Shown: positions 1-8,475, counted from the first letter of the stretch. The stretch: DNA of 64,000 nucleotides from an uncultured Acidimicrobiaceae bacterium (GCA_947258375.1 CAMYIJ010000020.1:44838-108837), one strand, 5' to 3'. The notes: generated by a model from the letters alone, not told the origin. Translations and numbers: made by a program.

Positions 1-1
1 G

Positions 2-859
2 CTCTACGGCTCTGCCGATCATCTCATCTCCGAAGTTCTCCCCGAGTACGGCATCACCAGTTCCCGGTTTGTCGGACTCGAGCCGGAGGCGCTCGATCGC
101 GAGCTGTCCCAGCATCCGAACACGAAGGTGGTGTACCTCGAGACGCCCGCCAACCCGACGATGACCCTGATAGACATCGCGGCATCGGCGGAGGTGGCGC
201 ACGCTCGGGGGGCCCGGGTCGTGGTCGACAACACGTTCGCCACTCCGTTGCTGCAGCGCCCTCTCGAGCACGGCGCCGACGTCGTTGTTCACAGCACCAC
301 GAAGTACATCAACGGCCACGGAACCATCATCGGTGGCGCGGTCGTCGCTGCCGATACGGATCTGTTGGAGGAGTCCATCGCTCCGTTGATCCGGTTCACC
401 GGCGGGGTTCCGAGCCCGTTCGACTGTTGGCTCACCAACATCGGCCTCAAGACGCTGCCCCTCCGGATGCGCCAGCACTGCGTCAACGCGGCCGCGGTCG
501 CAGAGTTCCTCGACTCCCACCAGGCGGTCGTGGCGACTCACTACCCGGGCCTGGCCGGCCACCCGCAGCACGCCCTGGCGGCTCGCCAGATGGACGGATT
601 CGGGGCGATGGCCGCGTTCGATCTCGGAAACTACGAAGCGGCCACTCGATTCCTCGACAGGATCGAGCTGTGCACCCTCGCTGTGAGCCTGGGCAACATC
701 GACACGCTGGTGGAGCATCCGGCGTCCATGACCCACCGGGTCCTGACCCCGGAGGGACGCGCCGCCGCCGGGATCGGCGATGGCCTGATCCGGATATCGG
801 TGGGGCTCGAAGCCGCCGACGACATCATTGCCGATCTCGACCAGGCCCTCAGCGACTGA
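2..859 (+). CDS. Trans-sulfuration family PLP enzyme (cystathionine gamma-synthase/lyase type), 5' partial
   Basis: The open frame enters from the left edge, so the N-terminal part is missing. The protein belongs to the Cys/Met metabolism PLP-dependent family. The segment STTKYINGHG contains the PLP-binding lysine (near 303), and VVVDNTFATPLL (near 220) carries the conserved Asp and Asn-Thr of the fold. Family members act on homocysteine, cysteine, cystathionine or O-acylhomoserine; the exact reaction cannot be chosen from this fragment. The next gene, 13 bases downstream, is a cysteine synthase/CBS-like enzyme, so the pair probably interconverts cysteine and homocysteine. Family membership is certain and substrate is open. 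Confidence 0.88.
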   Translation, partial: LYGSADHLISEVLPEYGITSSRFVGLEPEALDRELSQHPNTKVVYLETPANPTMTLIDIAASAEVAHARGARVVVDNTFATPLLQRPLEHGADVVVHSTTKYINGHGTIIGGAVVAADTDLLEESIAPLIRFTGGVPSPFDCWLTNIGLKTLPLRMRQHCVNAAAVAEFLDSHQAVVATHYPGLAGHPQHALAARQMDGFGAMAAFDLGNYEAATRFLDRIELCTLAVSLGNIDTLVEHPASMTHRVLTPEGRAAAGIGDGLIRISVGLEAADDIIADLDQALSD

Positions 860-872
860 GGCCCGCGGAACC

Positions 873-1883
873 ATGACCGAACCGCAGACGATTCTCGACG
901 CCATCGGCAACACGCCGCTGCTGAAGCTGAACCGCGTCACCGACTCGCTCGACGCGAGTGTCTACGTGAAGTGCGAGTTCACGAACCCCGGGGGCAGCAT
1001 CAAGGACCGTATGGCCCGGCAGATGATCGAGGCAGCCGAACGACGCGGTGACCTGAAACCGGGTGGGACCATCGTCGACCAATCCACCGGCAACACCGGC
1101 CCGGCGTTGGCATTCGTCGGAGCCGTGAAGGGCTACCGCGTCAGGCTGTTCCTGCCGGCACAGCTGAGCAGCGCATACGACCCGTCCGACCGCATCCGGA
1201 TCGCTCGGCTATACGGCTGTGAGGTGACACCAATCGACTTGAACGACCACATCGCAGGCGTGGATCGACTCGACGGCCTGGACAAGGCCGCCGCCCATGT
1301 CGCCGTCCGGATGAAGCACTGCTTCGATCTCCAACAGACCGAACCGTCCGTCTGGTGGGCCAACCAGCTCTGCAACGCCGACAACACGGCGGCCCATCGT
1401 GAGGGCACCGGGGCGGAAATCCTCGAGCAGGTCGACGGGCCCATCCACGGCTGGATCGCTTCAGTCGGAACCGGCGGCACCCTCCTCGGGGTGGCACAAG
1501 CGCTGCGGGCTCGGCACCCCGAACTGACCGTCGCCGGCGTTGTCCCGACCGATGATCCCCGGATCGAATGGGTGCGAACCCGAGCCGTCCATCGGGCCCT
1601 CGAGCAGTTCGGCGTTCCCGATCAACGGTTCCTGATGGAAGAGCTTCTCGAAGGCAACGTCATGGACCGCGAGCTCACCGTGGACAACGGCGACGCCAGG
1701 CAAATGGCCGACCGGCTATGCCGGGAGGAGGGCCTGTATTGCGGCATGTCGTCGGGCGCCAATGTGGTGGCGGCCATCCAGATGGCAAAGCGACTGGGCC
1801 CCGGATCACAAGTCGTCACCGTCGTCGTCGACCGGCGTGATCGCTACATCGCCGAACACCCCAACGAGCACTACGTGGTCTAG
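873..1883 (+). CDS. Cysteine synthase / cystathionine beta-synthase family protein
   Basis: A 336-residue fold-type II PLP enzyme. GGSIKDRMA near the N-terminus holds the PLP lysine, STGNTGPALA is the substrate-binding loop, and GTGGTLLG is the phosphate-binding loop. It has the length of the catalytic core with no C-terminal CBS domains. I chose the ATG at 873 because the family begins with the segment ILDAIGNTPLLKL just after it; an upstream ATG at 828 lies inside the previous gene. It probably makes cysteine from O-acetylserine, or cystathionine from serine and homocysteine. Co-orientation with the trans-sulfuration gene supports an operon. Confidence 0.88.
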   Translation: MTEPQTILDAIGNTPLLKLNRVTDSLDASVYVKCEFTNPGGSIKDRMARQMIEAAERRGDLKPGGTIVDQSTGNTGPALAFVGAVKGYRVRLFLPAQLSSAYDPSDRIRIARLYGCEVTPIDLNDHIAGVDRLDGLDKAAAHVAVRMKHCFDLQQTEPSVWWANQLCNADNTAAHREGTGAEILEQVDGPIHGWIASVGTGGTLLGVAQALRARHPELTVAGVVPTDDPRIEWVRTRAVHRALEQFGVPDQRFLMEELLEGNVMDRELTVDNGDARQMADRLCREEGLYCGMSSGANVVAAIQMAKRLGPGSQVVTVVVDRRDRYIAEHPNEHYVV

Positions 1884-1904
1884 GTGGACGGCGCGCTTGC
1901 GGAG

Positions 1905-3209
1905 TCACATAGCGCCGATACCGACTGCCACACCGGCAATCACTGCAGCGAGCGCTCCGCCGAAGGTGAGGAAGGCCCCAATGCCCATGAGGCCGCCCTG
2001 CTCCGATCCGGCCGTCCCCAGGAACACGTCTACGAACTCGTACACGATCATTCCGCCGACCATCCCTATCAGTCCCGTTGCGAAGATCAGGTAGTCGGTC
2101 GCCCAGTCTCCGATCGATGCCGGCAGCACCCCATCTCCGCCGACCACGGCGATGGTGGAGCCGATGGCGAGGCCGACCACCGCACCGAGCCGCCCGAGGG
2201 CCAACGCAATGAATGCGGCAACCGCAACGACCGCCGCCAGCGACAAGGTGCCGGCGCCGTCGGGCAGCTCAACCGGAACCAGCAGTGCTGCGGTGGTGAA
2301 CACACCGAGCGCAATCCCGATGGCTGCGCCGGCACCGATCACTACAACCTTCAGCGTGCGGATGAAATCCCCGAAGGTCGGGAAGGCGTCGACCCGGAGA
2401 ATCACCCAGTGCGGCACCGCGACGGCCAGCCAGCCGGCAACCAGCAGCCCAACCACTACCTCGAGCGCCAATGACAGAGTGAATTCGGCCACGTCGCTGA
2501 ACCCCAGCACGACTGTTGCGATTGCCGCTACGAGCATCGAGAGGATGTCGACGGGTGCCTGGCTCGCGTGTTTGAGGAAACGTTCGCTCTCGATCAGCTC
2601 GACTGGCCCCGGCACCCTCCCAATCCGCCACATTCCCGCGCCGAATCCGACTTGGGCGGCAACCGCAGAGCCCAGAGCACCTACCAGCACGCCCACAATC
2701 AGCCCGGTCGGGCCGCCAATCGACAAGCCAATGATCAGACCCGACGCCACGCCTATCGGGACCCCGTACGAGGCACTCATAGCAAGCGTCCACACGGCGA
2801 ACCCCTCGTCTGGCTTGCCGTATCTGCCCACGAGGCGGCCGACGATCTTGACTTCGTTGATCAAGGGCAGCATTCGCGAGATCACGAAGCTGGGCACGGC
2901 GATGGCCAGGAAGACGCCGAGCCCGGCCAGGAGCCCTTCCGCGAATTCAGCACCACCGCGATGACCGGCGATCAACCCACCGATAACGATCGCGGCCGCC
3001 GTCAACGCGGCCACGCCGAGGTACGCCCACCGGGCAAAGGGCGGATCCCAGAAGACGAGGAGGAACCCGACTACAAGAAGCATCGTCGCCGCAACGTTGA
3101 CTCCCGTTGCCGAAGCACTGCTCACGGCCCATGCTACGGCCGCCAGCAATCCCAATCCCGAATACCTCAACGGAAGCGCCATGACCCCTCCGAACACGGC
3201 GCCAAGCAC
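1905..3209 (-). CDS. Polytopic membrane protein of unknown function
   Basis: 434 residues, almost entirely hydrophobic, with roughly ten to twelve membrane segments rich in Gly, Ala and Val. A more polar loop near residues 200-225 (MWRIGRVPGPVELIESERF) probably faces the cytoplasm. I recognise no transporter family signature. It follows the MFS gene by 22 bases on the same strand, so the two are probably co-transcribed. The start could also be 27 bases further in (ATG at 3182). The gene is convergent with the cysteine synthase-like gene, 21 bases away. Confidence 0.6.
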   Translation of the reverse strand: MLGAVFGGVMALPLRYSGLGLLAAVAWAVSSASATGVNVAATMLLVVGFLLVFWDPPFARWAYLGVAALTAAAIVIGGLIAGHRGGAEFAEGLLAGLGVFLAIAVPSFVISRMLPLINEVKIVGRLVGRYGKPDEGFAVWTLAMSASYGVPIGVASGLIIGLSIGGPTGLIVGVLVGALGSAVAAQVGFGAGMWRIGRVPGPVELIESERFLKHASQAPVDILSMLVAAIATVVLGFSDVAEFTLSLALEVVVGLLVAGWLAVAVPHWVILRVDAFPTFGDFIRTLKVVVIGAGAAIGIALGVFTTAALLVPVELPDGAGTLSLAAVVAVAAFIALALGRLGAVVGLAIGSTIAVVGGDGVLPASIGDWATDYLIFATGLIGMVGGMIVYEFVDVFLGTAGSEQGGLMGIGAFLTFGGALAAVIAGVAVGIGAM

Positions 3210-3231
3210 CGTCCTGTTCCCGAACTCGAGT

Positions 3232-4431
3232 CTAGGTCAGTGGTCCCGCGGAGCCCGATCCGCCGGACTCGTCGACGCCGGGCTGGAGGGCGGCAGCCAC
3301 AGCCGCGACGAGGAGCACAAGCGCTGAGATGAAGATGCTCGTCGACAGGCCAAACCGATCGGACATCGCGCCGGCCGCCGTAGAGCCGACCGTCATGGCG
3401 ACGCCGTATCCGACTGTGAATCGAGCCAGGGTGGCGGTCCAGCGATCCTGAGGCAGGTGGATCCGAATCAGGTGGGTCGTGGCGCTGACTGCAGAAACGA
3501 ACACCGACCCGAAGGCCGCCGCGGAGAAGATCAGCGCCCCCAGTGTCGAGGACACAATCACAACCAACGAAGCGCCGGCCATGAACAGGTACATCAAGCC
3601 AGCCAACCGACCCGACTCCGATCGGTTTATCGGGCTCGCCCAGAGCCGACCCGCAACCAGGGACGCGATCCCGAGCACCGCCCAGAACGCCCCCACCGCA
3701 GGCGGCGAGGCGTCCTGTCCCCTCAGCAACGCAACGACGAACGTCATGTAGCCGATCGATCCCAACCCGAAGAGGATGTAGGCCATCTCCAAGCGGAGTA
3801 GCACCGCGACACCGCCGGGTCGCACATAGGAGAGCAGCGGGGGCTCGGGCAGCGCCTCGATACTGGCGCACGCCTCGCGTAATGACCGGAACACGAAGGG
3901 CGCGGCGACGATCGTGGCGGCCCCCATGACCCACCAGACGATGCGCCATCCGCCATCGCTGCGAAACGCAATCGGGAGCAAGAGACCGGTCGCGGCGATG
4001 CCGGCGCCTACCCCACCGAAGAACAGACCGATGATCAGGCCGCTGGTCGCCCCGGTCGACAGCCGCGCCGCGATGATCCCGCCGGAGATCAGCAGCACCC
4101 CCGCCGTGCCACCCGCGATGAGCCGCAAGGCAACGTGCGACGCCACGTCGCCGGCGACGCCCGTCAACAACAACGTGATTCCCACCGCAACGTAGGAGTA
4201 CCAGTACGGCCAGCGCAGCCCGTAACGCCGGATGATCCGCGGAGTCAGCAACGAGCCGATCAGGTACGCCCCCAGGTTGGCGCTCTGGATCGCCCCACCC
4301 GTTGTCAACGACCAGCCGAGATCATCTCGCAGAGCAGGCAGGACGGGGCCAAAGGCGAACCGAGCCATTCCGATCCCGGCGGCCGCGCCGACGCTGAGCA
4401 CCAGGATCCAGCGGACGGGAGATCGCGACAT
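3232..4431 (-). CDS. YbfB/YjiJ-type major facilitator superfamily transporter
   Basis: 399 residues with twelve predicted membrane helices. The N-terminus has the GMARFAFGPVLPALRDDLGW pattern typical of the YbfB/YjiJ group of MFS proteins, whose substrates are mostly unknown. Loop 2-3 carries TPRIIRRYGLR in place of the classic GxxxDRxGRR. It is the first gene of a two-gene minus-strand unit with the membrane protein that follows, and it is divergent from the sigma factor gene. Confidence 0.78.
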   Translation of the reverse strand: MSRSPVRWILVLSVGAAAGIGMARFAFGPVLPALRDDLGWSLTTGGAIQSANLGAYLIGSLLTPRIIRRYGLRWPYWYSYVAVGITLLLTGVAGDVASHVALRLIAGGTAGVLLISGGIIAARLSTGATSGLIIGLFFGGVGAGIAATGLLLPIAFRSDGGWRIVWWVMGAATIVAAPFVFRSLREACASIEALPEPPLLSYVRPGGVAVLLRLEMAYILFGLGSIGYMTFVVALLRGQDASPPAVGAFWAVLGIASLVAGRLWASPINRSESGRLAGLMYLFMAGASLVVIVSSTLGALIFSAAAFGSVFVSAVSATTHLIRIHLPQDRWTATLARFTVGYGVAMTVGSTAAGAMSDRFGLSTSIFISALVLLVAAVAAALQPGVDESGGSGSAGPLT

Positions 4432-4535
4432 GGAGGCTGATCGTAGGGCAGGGCACCGGCCCGCCGGTGATCACGGCGAATATCTCCCGAGGCTGCTGCG
4501 TAAGTAGAAGTATGGCGAGTACGATCGGGACAGTT

Positions 4536-5147
4536 ATGAGCGCAGAGATTCCCAGCGCGGATCGCGCTCTTCTGACACAGGCACGGGACGGGGAGCGCGC
4601 GGCCCGCGAACAACTGGCCCGACGGGTCGGCCGGTCTGCATACGTGTTTGCGCTCCAGATCACAGGCACCCCCGAGGCGGCCCACGACGTCGCCCAGGAT
4701 GGTGTCTTGCGGTTCTTCCAGCACCTCGACCGCTTCGACGCCAGCCGCCCCATCGACCCATGGCTGTATCAGATCGTGCGCAACCGCGCCCGGGACCTCA
4801 TGCGTCGGGAACGAGTCCGACGCCACGAATCGCTCGACGCCTGGCTGGAACAGGGGCACCCGGAAGCAGCCGACCCCTCAGCCGACCCGGCGGCCGATGC
4901 CGAGCGCCACGACCTGCAGCGGCGAATCTGGCGAGCCATCTCCCAGTTACCCGAGGCCCACCGCGAGATCTTCGTGCTCCGCGATTACCACGACCTTTCC
5001 TATCGCGAGATCGCCGAGGTGCTGGGAATACCGCAGGGCACGGTGATGTCACGGCTCCACGCCGCCAGGAAAGGCCTGCGAGAGATCCTGACCAATGACG
5101 AAAACCCCGTCGTCGAAGGACCGTCGGGTCGAGGAGGTGACCAATGA
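4536..5147 (+). CDS. ECF-type RNA polymerase sigma factor
   Basis: About 203 residues from the chosen ATG at 4536; another ATG at 4512 would add 8 residues. Region 2 is visible as PEAAHDVAQDGVLRFFQHL followed by WLYQIVRNRARDLMRRE. Region 4 is LPEAHREIFVLRDYHDLSYREIAEVLGI with the helix-turn-helix GTVMSRLHAARKGL. An acidic linker rich in Ala, Asp and Pro joins the two. The stop overlaps the start of an anti-sigma gene by four bases (ATGA), the usual arrangement of a sigma/anti-sigma pair. The stimulus is not evident. Confidence 0.9.
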   Translation: MSAEIPSADRALLTQARDGERAAREQLARRVGRSAYVFALQITGTPEAAHDVAQDGVLRFFQHLDRFDASRPIDPWLYQIVRNRARDLMRRERVRRHESLDAWLEQGHPEAADPSADPAADAERHDLQRRIWRAISQLPEAHREIFVLRDYHDLSYREIAEVLGIPQGTVMSRLHAARKGLREILTNDENPVVEGPSGRGGDQ

Positions 5148-5584
5148 GTGAGCGACAGCACGGATTCGACGAGGCGTTGATCTCGGGTTACCTCGATGGC
5201 GAACTCACCCAGCGCGACGACCAGCGGGTGCGGCTCCATCTCGAAGACTGCGCCGAGTGCCGGGCCATCGCCGACGGGATGCGCAAAGTAAAGGAGGCAA
5301 CAATGACATCGGAGTTTCAAGTACCGGAAGACACCCAATGGGACGAGAAGCCGCGCGGAGGAGTTTCGGCCTTCCTCTCCAGGTTTGGCTGGACGATTGC
5401 AATCGCCTGGGTGATCGCCATCGTCGGGTACGGCATCTGGCAGGTGGCGACCGGCGCCGAGGATCTGCTCGAAGCAGTCCTCGTCTTCGGCCTGTGGCTG
5501 GGCTTCGGCCTGGTCTTCCTGTCGGTCTTGATTGACCGGCTCAAGACGTTCAAAACCGATCCGTATCGGAGGATAGAAAAATGA
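5144..5584 (+). CDS. Anti-sigma factor with zinc-finger (zf-HC2) and membrane anchor
   Basis: 146 residues. The N-terminal part has the HxxxCxxC zinc motif of ZAS anti-sigma domains (His32, Cys36, Cys39 in HLEDCAEC). The second half has two hydrophobic segments, near 84-105 and 112-132, so the protein is anchored in the membrane with its zinc domain in the cytoplasm. It should bind and inactivate the ECF sigma factor encoded just upstream. Both neighbours overlap it by four bases, which suggests translational coupling of the three genes. Confidence 0.87.
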   Translation: MSERQHGFDEALISGYLDGELTQRDDQRVRLHLEDCAECRAIADGMRKVKEATMTSEFQVPEDTQWDEKPRGGVSAFLSRFGWTIAIAWVIAIVGYGIWQVATGAEDLLEAVLVFGLWLGFGLVFLSVLIDRLKTFKTDPYRRIEK

Positions 5585-5901
5585 TCGTATCGACCAGCGA
5601 GGTCGTCGCAGGGCATCGCATCGTGCGCACCGTGGGACTAGTTCGCGGCAACACAATCCGAGCCCGCCACGTCGGAAAGGACATCAAGGCGGCGTTCCGC
5701 AACGTTGTCGGCGGCGAGATCTCGGAGTACACCAAACTCCTCGGCGAGGCCCGCGAGCAAGCGATCGACCGGATGGTCGCCGAAGCTGAAGGGCTCGGCG
5801 CCAACGCCATCGTGGCGGTGCGTTTCACGACTTCAATGGTCATGTCAGGCGCCGCGGAGTTGCTGGCATACGGGTCGGCGGTGGTCGTAGAAGCTGAGTG
5901 A
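5581..5901 (+). CDS. YbjQ family (UPF0145) protein
   Basis: 106 residues, full length for the YbjQ/UPF0145 family. The protein starts with the usual strand pattern IVSTSEVVAGHRIVRTVGLVRG and has the helix AREQAIDRMVAEAEGLGANAIVAVRF. The fold forms small pentamer-like assemblies and has been called a heavy-metal-binding domain, though its role is not established. It is translationally coupled to the anti-sigma gene (ATGA overlap) and so is part of the sigma operon. A palindromic repeat begins six bases after the stop. Confidence 0.85.
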   Translation: MIVSTSEVVAGHRIVRTVGLVRGNTIRARHVGKDIKAAFRNVVGGEISEYTKLLGEAREQAIDRMVAEAEGLGANAIVAVRFTTSMVMSGAAELLAYGSAVVVEAE

Positions 5902-5907
5902 ATCACA

Positions 5908-5961
5908 GCGTTCGTTGTGCTTAAACCCGTCCCATAGCGGCGATTTAGGCACAACGAACGC
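5908..5961. repeat. Intergenic palindromic repeat, copy 1
   Basis: Arms 5908-5925 and 5944-5961 are 18 bases each and pair with a single T-G wobble, around an 18-base loop. The arm begins GCGTTCGTTGTGCTTAAA. The same arm sequence recurs at 31355-31410. There is no T-tract after it, so it is not a canonical intrinsic terminator, although it could slow transcription at the end of the sigma operon. It resembles a REP-type dispersed element. Confidence 0.8.
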
Positions 5962-5988
5962 GTCGCGGGGGTCGCCTATCGTGCGCTG

Positions 5989-7227
5989 ATGTCAACTGCG
6001 GCCGGAGTCTCCCCACTCGAGAACAACCTACGGCTATACGACCGCCACCGGATCGCGACCCGCCTCCTCTTCTGGTTTCCCACATCGCTGCTCTTCTACC
6101 TCGAGCGGGTTGGGTTGGGAGCCGCCCTGCGGCTCGCCGCGGTCTACTTCCTTGCGGTGGTGGTCCTCGAGGTCCCGTCAGGTTGGTTCAGCGACCGCTT
6201 CGGCCGGGTCCACACCATTCGCATCGGGGCCGCCGCCTGGATCGTCGCATACACCACGTTTCTGATTGCGGGTTCCTCGGTCGTGCTTCTGTCCCTCGCC
6301 CAGGTATTCGTGGCCCTCGGATTCGCCGCCCTCTCCGGGACTGAGGCCGCCTTCCACTACGACACCCTCGAAGCGCTGGGCAGACCGTCCGACTTCGAAC
6401 GCCGGGAATCTCGAGCGAGCCGTAACGCCTTCCTCGGGACCACTGCCGCAGCCGTCGTCGGCGGGGCGCTCGGTCTGCTCGATCTGCGGCTTCCGTTCGC
6501 CGCCGCCCTCGTCGCAGCGGTCTATCAACAGGTGCTGGCAGCCGGCATGGTCGAACCAACTGCAGCGAGCGGCCGCGCCCAGTCGCAAGATTCGGTTGCA
6601 CCCGGCCAGATCCGCGCATCGCTCCGCTACCTGGCCCGGCCGGGCCTCGCCTGGCTCTTCCTCTTCATGACACTTCAGCAACCGCTCGAGGGCCTGGCGA
6701 TCGACCTGATCCAGCCGTGGCTCACAGAGGTGACCGGGGCCAGCCTGGCCGACTCAGGAGCGGCACCGCTCTACAGCGGACTCATCGTCGCCGCCATCTC
6801 GCTGGTGGGAGCGGCCGCTGCCGCGAGGAGCTACCAACTCCGCGCCGCGTTCGGGCTGCGTGGCGCCCTGGGCATCCTGGCTTCAATAGAGGCTCTCATC
6901 CTTATCGGCATGGCCCTCACCCGCTCACCGTGGCTGGTGCCCCTGCTCGTGCTTCGCAGCACTCAAGCTGCCGCGGCCCCGGTGCTCGTAGCCGCCGCGG
7001 CCGCCCCGCTGGTAATGAAACACCATCGGGCAACGTTCCTCTCGATCGGCAGCCTGGCAGGACGTCTCGCCTACGGAAGCGTCCTCATCGGCCTCGGATT
7101 CTTCGACGAACTCGCCGACGTCCTCACGGTCGGTGCCGGCATCGGGATCGCCTCCCTGGCGCTCTTGCTGGTAGGCCACATCGTCCTCGGCCGTGATGAC
7201 CTCGTGAGCGCGCCGGACTCGGGCTGA
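5989..7227 (+). CDS. Major facilitator superfamily transporter
   Basis: 412 residues with about twelve membrane helices. The loop between helices 2 and 3 has the MFS signature in the form GWFSDRFGRVHTIRIG. The first helix pair (FYLERVGLGAALRLAAVYFL then VVLEVPSGWFSDR) is like that of drug/proton antiporter-type members. A stretch after helix 6 (residues about 190-210) is polar and forms the central cytoplasmic loop. The substrate is unknown. The start ATG lies 28 bases after the palindromic repeat; the gene is likely transcribed on its own. Confidence 0.8.
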   Translation: MSTAAGVSPLENNLRLYDRHRIATRLLFWFPTSLLFYLERVGLGAALRLAAVYFLAVVVLEVPSGWFSDRFGRVHTIRIGAAAWIVAYTTFLIAGSSVVLLSLAQVFVALGFAALSGTEAAFHYDTLEALGRPSDFERRESRASRNAFLGTTAAAVVGGALGLLDLRLPFAAALVAAVYQQVLAAGMVEPTAASGRAQSQDSVAPGQIRASLRYLARPGLAWLFLFMTLQQPLEGLAIDLIQPWLTEVTGASLADSGAAPLYSGLIVAAISLVGAAAAARSYQLRAAFGLRGALGILASIEALILIGMALTRSPWLVPLLVLRSTQAAAAPVLVAAAAAPLVMKHHRATFLSIGSLAGRLAYGSVLIGLGFFDELADVLTVGAGIGIASLALLLVGHIVLGRDDLVSAPDSG

Positions 7228-7274
7228 TCCACTGCATCCCGGCTCCGACCACGCGCCTCGCCGTTCGATGGCCC

Positions 7275-7311
7275 TTGACATCTGTCGCAATCGGCCGTAC
7301 GTTGGCCGTAC
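7275..7311 (+). promoter_or_regulatory. Promoter and probable autoregulatory operator of the toxin-antitoxin pair
   Basis: TTGACA at 7275-7280 is a consensus -35 box and TACGTT at 7298-7303 is a fair -10 box after a 17-base spacer. Two copies of GGCCGTAC (7293-7300 and 7304-7311) overlap the -10 box with an 11-base period. This spacing on one face of the helix fits binding of a ribbon-helix-helix antitoxin dimer pair. The first codon of the antitoxin lies 18 bases further on. Confidence 0.65.
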
Positions 7312-7328
7312 ACGACGAGTGATGAGCT

Positions 7329-7616
7329 ATGGCTGCTGGAGCGAAACGAACCCGCAGCGAACGGATCGAGGTGCGAGCGACACCACAGGACCGTGCGCTG
7401 ATCGACCGTGCCGTGGTTGCGCTCGACACTGACCTCACCAGTTTTGTGATGAGCAACCTCACGATGGCTGCTCACCGGGTTCTTGCCGATCGCGCCGAAT
7501 TCGCTCTCGATGATGAAGGGCGTGGGGTGTGGGAAGCGATCAACGACCGGGCACCGCGTGATGTGGTCGGGCTGCGCGCGCTCATGGAACGGCCATCACC
7601 GTTCGTTGCCGGGTGA
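7329..7616 (+). CDS. DUF1778 ribbon-helix-helix antitoxin (TacA-like)
   Basis: 95 residues. The N-terminal half (KRTRSERIEVRATPQDRALI then a helix AVVALDTDLTSFVMSNLTMA) matches the DUF1778 DNA-binding antitoxins, including the DLTSFV motif typical of the family. The C-terminal tail (FALDDEGRGVWEAINDRAP) should wrap the toxin. The stop overlaps the GTG start of the acetyltransferase gene by four bases. Known family members neutralise a GNAT toxin and repress their own promoter, which matches the repeat-bearing promoter just upstream. Confidence 0.88.
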   Translation: MAAGAKRTRSERIEVRATPQDRALIDRAVVALDTDLTSFVMSNLTMAAHRVLADRAEFALDDEGRGVWEAINDRAPRDVVGLRALMERPSPFVAG

Positions 7617-8146
7617 CATCACGCTATCTGCGGCCCCGGTTGCTTCAGCCAGGCGACGTGCTCGACGCGTTTGGGTGCCGTTCGCCTGAGCAGACCTCCT
7701 GGCTGCACGAACACGCCCGCCAAGCGCATGCGGTCGGCACTGCGAAGGTGTTCGTGGTCACCGAGACCGGCTCGGCGGATGTCATTGCCTACTACGCGTG
7801 GGCCGTGGCCACCATCACCATCGAAGACTCCCCGGCACGGGTCCGCAGAGGGGCCGGGCGGTACCCGCAGCCGATCGCGCTGTTGGCCCGTCTCGGTGTC
7901 GACGTTGATCACGAAGGCAGAGGCCTGGGTGCGGGACTGCTGAACGAGGTCATCGCCAGGGTGGCCGAACTTGGAACCAGAATCGGCTGTCGAGGTCTAC
8001 TCGTCCACGCCGAAAACGAACAGGCCCGGAACTTCTACCTGCACCTCATTCCCGGATTCGAACTCTCCCCCACTGACCCACTCCACCTCATCCTTCTCAT
8101 GAAGGACATACATCACACGTTGCGCGGGGAAGGCGCTCGCAGCTGA
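7613..8146 (+). CDS. GNAT acetyltransferase toxin (TacT-like)
   Basis: 177 residues from a GTG start coupled to the antitoxin stop (GTGA). The GNAT acetyl-CoA loop is seen in HEGRGLGAGLLNEVIARV, and the C-terminal strand/helix region LLVHAENEQARNFYLHLIPGF is typical of toxin-type GNATs. TacT-like toxins acetylate the amino group of charged elongator tRNAs and stop translation. Which aminoacyl-tRNA is used cannot be read from sequence. The protein looks intact, so the pair is probably functional. Confidence 0.87.
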   Translation: MTSRYLRPRLLQPGDVLDAFGCRSPEQTSWLHEHARQAHAVGTAKVFVVTETGSADVIAYYAWAVATITIEDSPARVRRGAGRYPQPIALLARLGVDVDHEGRGLGAGLLNEVIARVAELGTRIGCRGLLVHAENEQARNFYLHLIPGFELSPTDPLHLILLMKDIHHTLRGEGARS

Positions 8147-8150
8147 CGAC

Positions 8151-8164
8151 CGGAACGGTTTCCG
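8151..8164. terminator. Small hairpin between convergent genes
   Basis: CGGAA-CGGT-TTCCG forms a 5-bp stem with a 4-base loop between the toxin stop (8146) and the stop of the minus-strand gene (8167). It is short and has no T-tract, so a termination role is only possible. Confidence 0.25.
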
Positions 8165-8166
8165 CC

Positions 8167-8475
8167 TCAGCCAGGGCGGACCTTGATGCTGCCGAGGATT
8201 GGAATCGCTCGGAGTTGGATCAAGGGCCCGCCGGGGGCCGGCTCCACCTCGACCGACTGGCTCCCGAAGAAGTCGGCACCGCTCAGGCGTATCGAACAGC
8301 CTGGAGGAACAGACACGTTGGCACTGCCGAAGAACGTGATGACGGATAGCTTGGCGTCATCGCCGGGAGGTGCCGTTGCGTCGATGCGGGTCGATCCGAA
8401 GATGGAGATGCTCCACTCCGTGATCCACCCTGACGGGAGTGCGGTCTGACGACTCGAGAAGAACTGGATATTCAT
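8167..8475 (-). CDS. Small LiaF-C-terminal-like beta-repeat protein
   Basis: 102 residues. It consists of a repeated pattern, FGS followed by alternating hydrophobic residues and then PPG (IFGSTRIDATAPPG, FFGSANVSVPPG, FFGSQSVEVEP, ILGSIKV). This is the pattern of the C-terminal domain of LiaF-type cell-wall-stress proteins (DUF2154-like), but here it stands alone without the membrane domain. The product is probably cytoplasmic or membrane-associated by partners. It is the last gene of the minus-strand series that begins in the glycan operon, 51 bases after the cupin gene. Confidence 0.6.
   Translation of the reverse strand: MNIQFFSSRQTALPSGWITEWSISIFGSTRIDATAPPGDDAKLSVITFFGSANVSVPPGCSIRLSGADFFGSQSVEVEPAPGGPLIQLRAIPILGSIKVRPG

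Noticed and set aside
1884..2474. Long plus-strand frame opposite the membrane protein, and similar long antisense frames at 9313-10026, 11818-13221, 24289-26034 and 26353-27384
   Set aside because: High GC makes antisense frames open. Their translations are rich in Arg, His and Gly without any domain, and all lie opposite well-supported genes.
7613..8146. GNAT protein as an antibiotic-resistance acetyltransferase
   Set aside because: The four-base coupling to a DUF1778 gene and the short toxin-type GNAT sequence favour a toxin.
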